This document shows, in pieces, positions 56,826 through 64,000 of a DNA stretch of 64,000 nucleotides. The DNA comes from Sphingomonas panacis. Lineage in GTDB: Bacteria > Pseudomonadota > Alphaproteobacteria > Sphingomonadales > Sphingomonadaceae. The notes under the pieces are model-generated. The model saw only the letters and a program-made list of their open reading frames with translations. It searched no databases and was not told the DNA's origin. Numbering within the stretch: position 1 is the stretch's first letter; every line of letters starts with the position of its first letter. The translations under genes were made by a program, and so were the position numbers. The stretch lies in NCBI RefSeq assembly GCF_001717955.1, contig NZ_CP014168.1, positions 434,001 to 498,000 of the forward strand. Direction: 5' to 3'.

Positions 56826-57920
56826 TCAGATCCCGCCGGGTTCGCTGCGTTCTGCAGCAGCCTTCTCGCGGCGCGGGGCGAACACATGCCAGAGCAATAG
56901 CACCGGCTCTATCACCGCCATGCCGACCAATGTGCCCGCGAGCCGCTCAAGCCCCGGCGTGATGACCGCGCCGGCGTAGCTGTCGGGCACCAACGTCACC
57001 AACACGGCGAGCGTGAACTGCGTGCCGGCGTAGCGGTGCGCGTGATCGCCGTTCTCGACATGCCGGCCAATCGCGACGCCCAGGGCGGTGCCGAGGATCA
57101 GCAGCGGCGCGGAACCAGCGCCCACGAACAGGAACGCCGCCGCGAACGCCGCCCCGGCCAGCCCGCCGATCAGCCGGTAGACCAACCGCCAGCTCACCGG
57201 CATGAAGCCGCTGCTGCCGATCCCCGACAGCGGCACCAGCATCACCGCCATGATCGTGATCGCGCCGGCCGAAAGCGCGGGCACGTCGAACCACGCAGAC
57301 ACCATGACCAACAGCGCGAGCGCGAGGCCGCCTTGTGCGGCGTGGCGGAACGCGGGCCAGTTCCACCCGGCGATGCCGGCCGAGGCGTTGCGCTCGGCGG
57401 GCCACAGCCGGCGTAGCGTGAGCGCCGAGAGCAGGCTGACGGTCACGCACGCGGCCGTCCCTGCGATCGTTTCGAGAATGCGCGTCCGCACGAAGCTGAC
57501 GAGCGGGATCTCGGGATCGTGGAGCGTGTCGTACAGCACCATTGCGAAGGTGAGGCCGACGAACAGCCAGGCATAGGCGCGTTTTGCGGTGATCGCCCGA
57601 TACAGCGTGACCGTGCCGATCGCGAGGATGCCCGGCGCGGCGAGCCACCAATGCGCCGCGATGAACGGGATCGCCGCCAGCGCGAGCAGCCCGCCCGTCA
57701 GCGTGCCGACGACGCGCAGCACACCGCGCTGCACGGTTTCGAGCAGATGCCCGCGCATCACCATATACCCAGCGAACGCCGCCCAGGAGACGTTGGTCGC
57801 GCCGATCGCGTGCGCGGCGAGGACCGCGAGCAGCACCGAGGCGACGCACTCCGCCTCGTCGATCGTGCGCACGTCGATACGACGGCGCAAGGAGGCGAGC
57901 GGGGCGATCATCGCCGCCAC
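56826..57920 (-). CDS. FUSC-family membrane transporter
   Basis: Inner-membrane protein of 364 residues with about ten helices in two halves, plus short loops: ATNVSWAAFAGYMVMRGHLL and TVQRGVLRVVGTLTGGLLA in the first, WRLVYRLIGGLAGAAFAAAF in the second. These repeats are FUSC (aromatic-acid/fusaric-acid exporter-like) halves. No periplasmic adaptor or outer-membrane partner is adjacent, so it is a single-component form of unknown substrate. GTG 57920 or ATG 57911 can be the start. Confidence 0.85.
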   Translation of the reverse strand: MAAMIAPLASLRRRIDVRTIDEAECVASVLLAVLAAHAIGATNVSWAAFAGYMVMRGHLLETVQRGVLRVVGTLTGGLLALAAIPFIAAHWWLAAPGILAIGTVTLYRAITAKRAYAWLFVGLTFAMVLYDTLHDPEIPLVSFVRTRILETIAGTAACVTVSLLSALTLRRLWPAERNASAGIAGWNWPAFRHAAQGGLALALLVMVSAWFDVPALSAGAITIMAVMLVPLSGIGSSGFMPVSWRLVYRLIGGLAGAAFAAAFLFVGAGSAPLLILGTALGVAIGRHVENGDHAHRYAGTQFTLAVLVTLVPDSYAGAVITPGLERLAGTLVGMAVIEPVLLLWHVFAPRREKAAAERSEPGGI

Positions 57921-58006
57921 GCTACGCGGTGCCCGCAGGTGGCACCAGCGCGTCTCGGCGGTTTCGTCGCGTCGCGCCGGACGAACCGACCATTGTCAAC
58001 CGCCAA

Positions 58007-58092
58007 CCGTCATGCCAGCGCAAGCTGGCATCTCCTTGTGGCTCGCACGGGACAAGAGCCGCACGAGACCCCAGCTTGCGCTGGGGTGACGG
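58007..58092. repeat. Inverted repeat in the FUSC-kinase gap
   Basis: CCGTCATGCCAGCGCAAGCTGG from 58007 is mirrored by CCAGCTTGCGCTGGGGTGACGG ending at 58092, with some mismatches. The 218-base gap 57921-58138 has no gene. Confidence 0.65.
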
Positions 58093-58138
58093 CTTTATCC
58101 GAGCTTTCGCTGGGGAGATGCCGTGCGAAAAAGCGGAT

Positions 58139-59140
58139 CTATCCGCCCAGCTTCTCCGCCATCAGCGCCTTGAGATCGACCTGCGCGCGCGCGCCGTAGT
58201 GCGAGATGATCTCGGCCGCGCAGATCGCGCCGAGGCGGAGCGATTCGGCGACGCTCAGATCCTGCGCCTGACCGTGGAGGAAGCCCGCCGCGAACAGGTC
58301 GCCCGCGCCGGTGGTATCGACGACGCGCGCGACAGGCTCGGCGGCGACGGTGACAGTCTGGCCGCCCGAAACCGCGATCGCACCCTTTTCGCTGCGCGTC
58401 ACCACCAGCATCGGCACCTGCTGCGACGCCGCCTCGACCGCCGAATCGAAATCGTCGGTCTGCATGAGCGCGAGCAGCTCGGCCTCGTTGGCGAACATGA
58501 TGTCGAGCAAATCCTTGGCCATCAGGTCACGGAAGTCAGCACCGTGGCGACCGATGCAGAAGGTATCGGAAAGCGTGAACGCGACCTTGCGGCCCGCCTT
58601 GCGCGCGATCTCGATCGCGGCGCGCATCGCGGCGCGCGGCTCCTCGGGATCCCACAGATAGCCTTCGAGATAGAGAATCGCGGCAGAGGCGATCATCTCG
58701 CGGTCGAGCGCGGTCTCGGGCAGGAACTGGGACGCGCCGAGGAAGGTGTTCATCGTGCGCTGGCCGTCGGGCGTGACGAAGATCAGACACCGCGCAGTGG
58801 TCGGCTCACCATCGCGTGCGGCGGTGGTGAAGTCGATGCCGACCGAACGGATATCGTGCGCGAAGATCTGGCCGAGCTCGTCGCTGGCGACCTGGCCGAT
58901 GAAGCCGCACTTGCCGCCGAGCGCAGCGATGCCGGCGACGGTGTTCGCCGCCGAGCCGCCGCTCGCCTCGACCCCCGGCCCCATCTTGGCGTACAGTGCA
59001 TCCGCCTCTTCGGGCGAGAACATCAGCGCCATCGATCCCTTGTTCATGCCGGCCTCGACGATGAAGGCGTCGGTGGCCTGGGAAAGCACGTCGACGATGG
59101 CGTTGCCGATCGCGACGACGTCGTAAGTTGGGGCGCTCAA
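58139..59140 (-). CDS. Adenosine kinase-like PfkB-family kinase
   Basis: Sugar/nucleoside kinase of 333 residues. The PfkB N-terminal NTVAGIAALGGKCGFIGQVA and C-terminal VVDTTGAGDLFAAGFLHG with the catalytic Asp are present. GGSAANT and the MNKGSMALM region fit the alphaproteobacterial adenosine kinase group that phosphorylates adenosine to AMP; ribokinase-type activity cannot be excluded from motifs. The start is TTG 59140 with GGAG eight bases upstream. Confidence 0.88.
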   Translation of the reverse strand: MSAPTYDVVAIGNAIVDVLSQATDAFIVEAGMNKGSMALMFSPEEADALYAKMGPGVEASGGSAANTVAGIAALGGKCGFIGQVASDELGQIFAHDIRSVGIDFTTAARDGEPTTARCLIFVTPDGQRTMNTFLGASQFLPETALDREMIASAAILYLEGYLWDPEEPRAAMRAAIEIARKAGRKVAFTLSDTFCIGRHGADFRDLMAKDLLDIMFANEAELLALMQTDDFDSAVEAASQQVPMLVVTRSEKGAIAVSGGQTVTVAAEPVARVVDTTGAGDLFAAGFLHGQAQDLSVAESLRLGAICAAEIISHYGARAQVDLKALMAEKLGG

Positions 59141-59238
59141 GGGATTCTCCGGGGATCTGGGTAAAGGAGCCGCCTAGGGCGCGGCGTCCCCGTGCGCAAC
59201 CGCGTTGACGTGCGCGCGATCCGGCCGCACGACGGGGG

Positions 59239-59916
59239 ATGATCCGCGCCTTCTTCCTTTCGATCGGCCAGTTCGGCGACCGCGCCTTTCTGATCGTGTT
59301 CGCCAAATCGCTTGGCCTCACCTTCGCGTTGTTCGCGCTGCTCGGCGGCGGTGCTTGGGCATGGGCGCAAAGTCTTGCCGCGACGCAGGGCGCGGATGGC
59401 TGGCTTTCGGCGCTGGCCGGGTTCGCCGCGCTGCTCGCGGTGTTCGCGGCGGGCTGGCTGTTGTTCCGCGCGATCGCGATCGGCGTGATGATGGTGTTCG
59501 CCGAGGAGATCGTCGTCGCGGTCGAACGCAAACATTATCCGCAAGCGCTGGCCGAGGCGCGGCATGTCGGCATGGCGCGCGCGGCGATGATGGGGCTCGG
59601 CTCGGCGGCACGCGCGGTTGTCGTCAATATCGTGGTGCTGCCGCTGTATGTCGTGCTGCTGGTGACTGGGGTGGGTACGATCGCGCTGTTTCTCGTCGTC
59701 AACGGCTGGCTGCTCGGGCGCGACCTCGCCGAGATGGTCGCGGCACGGCATTTGCCCACTGCGGCGATGCGTGGCTGGCGCGCGTCGACCCGGATGGAGC
59801 GGTTCACGCTGGGGGTTGCCGGGACCGGGTTGTTCATGGTTCCGATCCTCAACCTCGCGGCGCCCGTGCTCGGCGCGGCGATGGCGACGCATCTGTTCCA
59901 CGGGAAGCAAGCATGA
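59239..59916 (+). CDS. EI24-domain (CysZ-like) membrane protein
   Basis: Membrane protein of 225 residues with four hydrophobic segments. IRAFFLSIGQFGDRAFLIVF, then ALLAVFAAGWLLFRAIAIGV and LLGRDLAEMVAARH match the EI24/CysZ group (CysZ imports sulfate in E. coli). It starts ATG 59239 with ACGGGGG upstream, and overlaps the following lipoprotein gene by four bases (ATGA). The transport role is not certain; no sulfur genes are adjacent. Confidence 0.85.
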   Translation: MIRAFFLSIGQFGDRAFLIVFAKSLGLTFALFALLGGGAWAWAQSLAATQGADGWLSALAGFAALLAVFAAGWLLFRAIAIGVMMVFAEEIVVAVERKHYPQALAEARHVGMARAAMMGLGSAARAVVVNIVVLPLYVVLLVTGVGTIALFLVVNGWLLGRDLAEMVAARHLPTAAMRGWRASTRMERFTLGVAGTGLFMVPILNLAAPVLGAAMATHLFHGKQA

Positions 59917-60293
59917 CACGATTCGCCCCCAAATTTACGACGACTCTGCTAGCGGCGGCGACTCTCGGCGGCTGCGCCAGCGGAGTCGTGCCGGCGGCGC
60001 GCCCGGCGACGTTCGTGCCGGTGCCGGGCGGTGGCGGCACGATGCTGACAAGGGTGATGGGCCAAACCGGGTCGGCACTCACCGCGATGTTCGGCGCGCC
60101 GATCGCCGACGTGCGCGAGGGCGACGCGCGCAAGCTGCAATATGGCAATGCGACCTGCGTGCTCGACGCCTACCTCTACCCCAAGGGCAAGAGCGAACCG
60201 GTGGTCAGCTATGTCGATGCGCGCCAAACCGACGGCAGCCCGATCGACCGCGCGAGCTGTGTGGTCGCTTTGCAGATCGGCAAGCGGAAGTAA
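59913..60293 (+). CDS. Putative lipoprotein, unknown
   Basis: A 126-residue protein with a signal sequence ending in the lipobox ATLGGC and a short proline-rich linker. The mature region (MLTRVMGQTGSALTAMFGAP then LQYGNATCVLDAYLYPKG) resembles the small SmpA/OmlA-like outer-membrane lipoproteins in length and layout, but I cannot assign a family. It is coupled to the EI24 gene. Confidence 0.68.
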   Translation: MTRFAPKFTTTLLAAATLGGCASGVVPAARPATFVPVPGGGGTMLTRVMGQTGSALTAMFGAPIADVREGDARKLQYGNATCVLDAYLYPKGKSEPVVSYVDARQTDGSPIDRASCVVALQIGKRK

Positions 60294-60306
60294 GTCACGC
60301 CGGCGG

Positions 60307-60332
60307 CGTGGCCGGTCTGATGACCGGCCACG
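60307..60332. terminator. Hairpin between convergent genes
   Basis: CGTGGCCGGTC at 60307-60317 pairs with GACCGGCCACG at 60322-60332 around TGAT, between the lipoprotein gene and the glycine-zipper gene. Confidence 0.65.
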
Positions 60333-60341
60333 CTCGCGATA

Positions 60342-60701
60342 TCAGCAGCCGTTGCGGTAGTTCTGCGACCGATCGTGCTTCTGGTCGAGGCTCTTGCCGA
60401 GCAGACCGCCGCCGACCGCACCAAGGACGGTGCCGAGCGTGCCGCCACCGAGCACCGAGCCAAGCACCGCACCGCCCGCGCCGCCGGCGATCAGGCCGGT
60501 GGTGCCGCTGGAACGACGGCAATCCTGATAATAGCGGCGATGGTTGCCGCGATAATAGCGACCGTCGTCATCGTAGTGGCGCTGGTATTGCGCGCGATCA
60601 TCATAGCCATAGCGCTGCGCCTCGGCGGGTGCCGCAATGCCCATCGGCATAAGCACGGCGGCGGCGAGGGCGGCGGCGGCGAACTTCTGCTTCATCATCA
60701 T
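60342..60701 (-). CDS. Glycine-zipper 2TM-domain protein, exported
   Basis: Protein of 119 residues with a signal peptide (FAAAALAAAVLMPMGIAA), a Tyr/Arg/His-rich region (GYDDRAQYQRHYDDDGRYYR) and then a Gly-rich double helix, TTGLIAGGAGGAVLGSVLGG to LGAVGGGLLGKSLD, the SlyB/Rick17 glycine zipper. Such proteins sit in the outer membrane or periplasm. AAGGAG is four bases before the first of three tandem ATGs (60701, 60698, 60695); any may be used. Confidence 0.83.
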   Translation of the reverse strand: MMMKQKFAAAALAAAVLMPMGIAAPAEAQRYGYDDRAQYQRHYDDDGRYYRGNHRRYYQDCRRSSGTTGLIAGGAGGAVLGSVLGGGTLGTVLGAVGGGLLGKSLDQKHDRSQNYRNGC

Positions 60702-60840
60702 ACGTCTCCTTCGATGCGATGGAGACGGTTTACGCGCCGATGCCTGCAACCATCCTGAACTGACTGTGCAACGTTCGTTCAGTATTGGACCGTTTCGGGC
60801 GGGCTTGTGGACGTTCCATGTGCTTCGCCGAGCGCGGCGT

Positions 60841-61281
60841 TCAATGGGGGCGGAACTGGCGGATATCGACGACATTGCCGGCCTGCGCGATGGCCTCGAT
60901 GCGGCGGACGTCGATTTCGAGCACGCCGAACAGGGTGACGCTACCGAGCACGCTTTCACCCGTGTCGATCCGCACGCCTTCGACCGAGGTGCTGAGCGCA
61001 AGTGGAGCGAGCAGCCGGCGCGCCTCGACGCGAACACCACGGTGGAGCAGCACCGCGATCGTGCCGTTGCCCGCGACGATCGCGGCGCCGCCGTCACCGC
61101 TGACCAGCGCAGCGCGGGCGATGAAGCCCGCGAGCCGTTCCTCGGCCATGCTCCGCGCCTTGTCCTCGTCGGTGAGCTTGCCTTCGTCGCGCCGAAGCTT
61201 GCGCGCGTACCATGCGAGCGCGATCACTGCGGCCAGCGCCAAGGCGATCTGATACCAGCGCAGGCCGAGCAGAAAGTCCAT
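60841..61281 (-). CDS. Membrane-anchored protein of unknown function
   Basis: Unrecognised 146-residue protein beginning MDFLLGLRWYQIALALAAVI with one N-terminal helix, then a basic patch (RKLRRDEGK) and a soluble part, ERLAGFIARAALVSGDGGAA to TLFGVLEIDVRRIEAIAQAG, perhaps a small beta domain. Its ATG overlaps the stop of the TIGR01244 gene by one base (TGATG), so it is coupled to it. Upstream open codons are the overlap only. Confidence 0.62.
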   Translation of the reverse strand: MDFLLGLRWYQIALALAAVIALAWYARKLRRDEGKLTDEDKARSMAEERLAGFIARAALVSGDGGAAIVAGNGTIAVLLHRGVRVEARRLLAPLALSTSVEGVRIDTGESVLGSVTLFGVLEIDVRRIEAIAQAGNVVDIRQFRPH

Positions 61282-61709
61282 CAGGCCCGGCCCGACAGCG
61301 CCTCTAGCAGCGGGCGCAGACCGTTGAGATCGTAGCCGGCCTCGCGTCCCTTGGCGATCAGCACATCGGGATCGCGGCCCTGCTTGGCTTGCGCGAGCGC
61401 CCAGAGATTGCACGATCGCGTGCCCGACCGACAATAGGCGAGCACCGGCCCGCCGGCGCTGTCCAGCGCCTGCACCATCGCGTCGATCTGCGGGTGCGAG
61501 AAGCCGGCCTGCGTGACGGGGATTTCGGTATAGGCAAGCCCCGCCGCCTCGGCGGCGGCGCGCACGGCGGCACCGTCGGGCTGGCCGGCGTCCTCACCAT
61601 CGGGGCGGTTGTTGACGATGGCGACGAAGCCGGCGGCGGCGATGTCGGCCACATCTTTGGGGGCGATCTGCGGCGAGACCGAAACCGAGTCGTCGATTTT
61701 GCGTATCAT
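61281..61709 (-). CDS. TIGR01244-family phosphatase/rhodanese-like protein
   Basis: Protein of 142 residues with the cysteine-phosphatase loop YCRSGTRSCNLW (C-x5-R). The family (TIGR01244, related to the BLH domain) is annotated as sulfur transferase or phosphatase-like; other members fuse with metallo-beta-lactamase and act in sulfide oxidation. Here it is free-standing and sits between recQ and the small membrane gene. Catalytic Cys and Arg look intact. Substrate unknown. Confidence 0.85.
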   Translation of the reverse strand: MIRKIDDSVSVSPQIAPKDVADIAAAGFVAIVNNRPDGEDAGQPDGAAVRAAAEAAGLAYTEIPVTQAGFSHPQIDAMVQALDSAGGPVLAYCRSGTRSCNLWALAQAKQGRDPDVLIAKGREAGYDLNGLRPLLEALSGRA

Positions 61710-61730
61710 GGGGTTACTCTATCCTCTCGC

Positions 61731-63488
61731 TCATCCGCGTAACACCTCGAGGAAGGCGTCGCCATAGGTCTCCAGCTTGCGCGCGCCGATGCCGGTGATG
61801 TGCGCGAGCGCGGCGCGGCTGGTGGGTTTGAGCGTCGCCATCTCGCGCAGCACCGAATCGTGGAAGATGACGTAGGGCGGCACCTGCGCCGCCTGCGCCA
61901 GCTCGCGCCGCTTCGCGCGCAACGCCTCGAACAGCGGATCGCCGGCCGGATTTTCGGCAGCGGCACCGCGCCGGCGCCGCTCGCGCTTGGGCTGGACGAG
62001 CAGCGAGACGGTGGTCTCGCCTTTGAGGATGCCGCGCGCCTCGGGGCCGAATTCGAGACCACCGAAATCGTTGGTGCGAAGCGCGTCGCGCAGCAGCAGC
62101 GCGCGCGAGACGGGCTTGATGAGCGCGGCTTCCTCAGGCGAGGAGGCGATGCCGAACACGCCGAGCGCCTCGTGCCCGTTCATCAGGCTGCGCTCAGTCG
62201 ACTGGCCGGTCAGGATGCTTTCGATATAGCCAACGCCAAAGCTCTGGCCCGTGCGAAAGACCGCGGAGAGGAATTTCCTCGCCACCTCCGTCGCATCGAT
62301 CGCGCCGGGCGGGTTGAGGCAATTGTCGCAATTGCCGCAGTTATCGGGCGCCGGGTCGCCGAAATGGCGGAGCAGGATCTGGCGGCGGCAGGTCGGCGTT
62401 TCGACCAGCGCGCCGAGCGCGGTGAGACGAGCGCGCTCGCCGGGCTGACGGTGCGGCTCGACCTCGCCGATGCGCTGGCGCGCCTTGGCGAAATCCTCCG
62501 CGCCCCAGAACAGATGGGCGATCGACGGGTCGCCGTCACGGCCGGCGCGGCCGGTCTCCTGATAATAGCCCTCGATCGACTTGGGCAGGCCGGCGTGCGC
62601 CACGAAGCGGACGTCGGGCTTGTCGATGCCCATGCCGAACGCGACCGTCGCGACGATCACCATGTCCTCGCTCGCGACGAAATCGGCCTGATTGCGCGCG
62701 CGCACGGCGGGATCGAGACCGGCATGATAGGGCCGCACCTTGCGCCCAGTCGCGGCGAGCCGCTCGGCGAGTTGTTCGACGCCTTTGCGGGTCTGCGCAT
62801 AGACGATGCCCGGTCCGGGCTGCTCGGCGACGATATCGGCGATCTGGCGGGTGATATTGTCCTTGGGGCTGATCCGATACTGGATGTTGGGCCGATCGAA
62901 CCCCGCCACGATCATGCCGTCGTGCGGGATGCCGAGCTGTTCGAGGATGTCGGCGCGGGTATGCGCATCGGCGGTCGCGGTCAGCGCTAGGCGCGGCACG
63001 TCCGGGAACGCATCGAGCATGGTCCGCAGCAGGCGATAGTCCGGGCGGAAATCATGTCCCCATTCGGAGACGCAGTGCGCCTCGTCGATCGCGAACAAGG
63101 CGAGCGGGGACTGGCTGAGCAGGTTGCGGAACGATTCGTTCGAGGCGCGTTCGGGCGCGACATAGAGCAGGTCGAGCTCGCCACGCCGGAAGCGCGCGAT
63201 CGTTTCCATCTGGTCGGTATCGACCGAAGTGAGGGTCGCCGCGCGGATGCCGATCGCGGTGGCGGCGCGAAGCTGGTCGTGCATCAGCGCGATCAGCGGC
63301 GAGACGACGATGCAGGTGCCGTCGAGCGCGACCGCGGGCAACTGATAGCACAGCGACTTGCCCGCGCCGGTCGGCATCACCGCGAGCGTGTTCTCGGCAC
63401 GCAGCACGCGACTGACGACCTGTTCCTGCACGCCGCGAAAGCCGGGGAAGCCGAAGGTGGATTGGAGGATGGGAAGTGGATCAATCAC
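61731..63488 (-). CDS. recQ: ATP-dependent DNA helicase RecQ
   Basis: 3'-5' helicase of 585 residues. Walker A PTGAGKSLCYQLP, the DEAH motif FAIDEAHCVSEWGHDFRP, motif VI QETGRAGRDGDPS, then the zinc ligands in CRRQILLRHFGDPAPDNCGN-CDNC, a winged helix and an HRDC domain at the C-terminus (about 510-585) are all readable. The start is GTG 63488. It is followed 21 bases later by the TIGR01244 gene on the same strand. Confidence 0.96.
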   Translation of the reverse strand: MIDPLPILQSTFGFPGFRGVQEQVVSRVLRAENTLAVMPTGAGKSLCYQLPAVALDGTCIVVSPLIALMHDQLRAATAIGIRAATLTSVDTDQMETIARFRRGELDLLYVAPERASNESFRNLLSQSPLALFAIDEAHCVSEWGHDFRPDYRLLRTMLDAFPDVPRLALTATADAHTRADILEQLGIPHDGMIVAGFDRPNIQYRISPKDNITRQIADIVAEQPGPGIVYAQTRKGVEQLAERLAATGRKVRPYHAGLDPAVRARNQADFVASEDMVIVATVAFGMGIDKPDVRFVAHAGLPKSIEGYYQETGRAGRDGDPSIAHLFWGAEDFAKARQRIGEVEPHRQPGERARLTALGALVETPTCRRQILLRHFGDPAPDNCGNCDNCLNPPGAIDATEVARKFLSAVFRTGQSFGVGYIESILTGQSTERSLMNGHEALGVFGIASSPEEAALIKPVSRALLLRDALRTNDFGGLEFGPEARGILKGETTVSLLVQPKRERRRRGAAAENPAGDPLFEALRAKRRELAQAAQVPPYVIFHDSVLREMATLKPTSRAALAHITGIGARKLETYGDAFLEVLRG

Positions 63489-63511
63489 GCGCCCGATTAG
63501 GCGCTTCGCGG

Positions 63512-64000
63512 CTACCCTGTCGAGCCTTTGGAAGAACCGCGCGCCATCATGCCATCGACCAGCAGGTCAAGCGTGGCCTCCACCGCGCCCCGGTGCAGCG
63601 CGCCCACGTTCGCGTCGAGCAGCAGCGTGGCGAGCCCGTGGACCAACCCCCACGCGGCGAGCGTTGCCTCCTCGGCGCGATCGGGCGCGATCTGCGCGAC
63701 GCGGTTGGCGAGCACCGTGTAGGCGGTCTCGCCCTCAGGCACCCCGCCCGCTTTCTCGCGCGAGAACATCAGCCGGAACAGCGCCGGGTGCGCCAGCGCG
63801 AAATCGACATAGGCGCGGCCTTGCGCAACCAGAGCCGCGCGCGAATCGGGCACGTCGTCCGCAGCGAGCAGCCGCGTGCGCAACGCGCCGAATCCCTCGT
63901 CGGCGACCGCCGCGAGCAACGCGGCACGGTCCGCGAAATGCCGGTATGGCGCCATCGCCGATACGCCGGCGGCGCGCGCGACTTCACGCAGGCTCGGGGG
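63512..64000 (-). CDS. TetR-family transcriptional regulator (5' end outside window)
   Basis: C-terminal 162 residues of a regulator cut by the right edge. The recognition helix region reads LREVARAAGVSAMAPYRHFA and then DRAALLAAVADEGFGALR, the standard TetR HTH. The C-terminal domain (AHPALFRLMFSREKAGG, ATLAAWGLVHGLATLLLDAN) is of the WHG type. An ATG at 63955 lies inside the HTH and is not the real start. The target is unknown; no link to the palindromes near 28.5 kb is shown. Confidence 0.9.
   Translation of the reverse strand, partial: PPSLREVARAAGVSAMAPYRHFADRAALLAAVADEGFGALRTRLLAADDVPDSRAALVAQGRAYVDFALAHPALFRLMFSREKAGGVPEGETAYTVLANRVAQIAPDRAEEATLAAWGLVHGLATLLLDANVGALHRGAVEATLDLLVDGMMARGSSKGSTG

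Overview
The window is about 64 kb of GC-rich chromosome from an alphaproteobacterium, most probably a sphingomonad (Sphingomonas or a close relative). The evidence is the gene content (GapR/DUF2312, DUF1244, an UrcA-family protein, a TorF-type porin, a bacteriophytochrome with a HisKA_2/HWE kinase), the TCA cluster order, frequent GTG and TTG starts, and short GC-rich inverted repeats scattered between genes. No rRNA, tRNA, CRISPR array, transposase or phage gene was seen. Two genes run off the window: a FixL-like kinase at the left edge and a TetR regulator at the right edge.

Layout. 0-7.4 kb holds signalling: a membrane PAS histidine kinase, a chemotaxis receptor, and an OmpR-type regulator/kinase pair. 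7.5-11.4 kb has a lone PemK/MazF-like toxin, a carbonic anhydrase-SulP transporter operon and a TorF porin. 11.5-14.6 kb is a heme oxygenase-bacteriophytochrome operon. 14.7-17.5 kb has a Gln/Ala/Arg-rich lipoprotein, a DUF1993 protein and a TRIC-type channel. 17.8-28.3 kb is a minus-strand central-metabolism block in the order sdhB, zapE, ybjQ, small membrane gene, mdh, sucD, sucA, odhB, lpd; sucC is absent. 28.6-35.5 kb has a BdcA-like reductase, CreD, a soluble chemotaxis receptor and sdhCDA. 35.5-43.5 kb carries small conserved genes, a repeat cluster, an alpha-amino acid ester hydrolase, a legumain-like C13 peptidase, an EamA transporter, a ClpP-like protein, an SDR and prmA. 43.5-45.3 kb looks accessory: a DUF559 gene between inverted repeats, then two lower-GC exported-protein genes. 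45.4-64 kb is mostly housekeeping: phhA, ptsP, ruvB, ruvA, ruvC, yebC, gapR, pyk, an adenosine-kinase-like gene and recQ, with several small membrane proteins.

How the genes work together. The mdh-suc-lpd block, sdhB and the separate sdhCDA operon give most of the oxidative TCA cycle from 2-oxoglutarate to oxaloacetate, except the succinyl-CoA ligase beta subunit. Heme oxygenase supplies biliverdin to the adjacent phytochrome. Carbonic anhydrase and SulP form a bicarbonate module. RuvA, RuvB, RuvC and RecQ serve recombination.

I did not find a clear new multi-gene system. The best leads are the Gln-rich lipoprotein, the split TCA loci, the chemotaxis receptor whose globin-like domain seems to lack a heme ligand, the repeat-bounded DUF559 gene, the low-GC pair, the two palindromes before the BdcA-like gene, and the perfect inverted repeats inside the TCA block. 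All calls come from reading the sequence; no database search was run.
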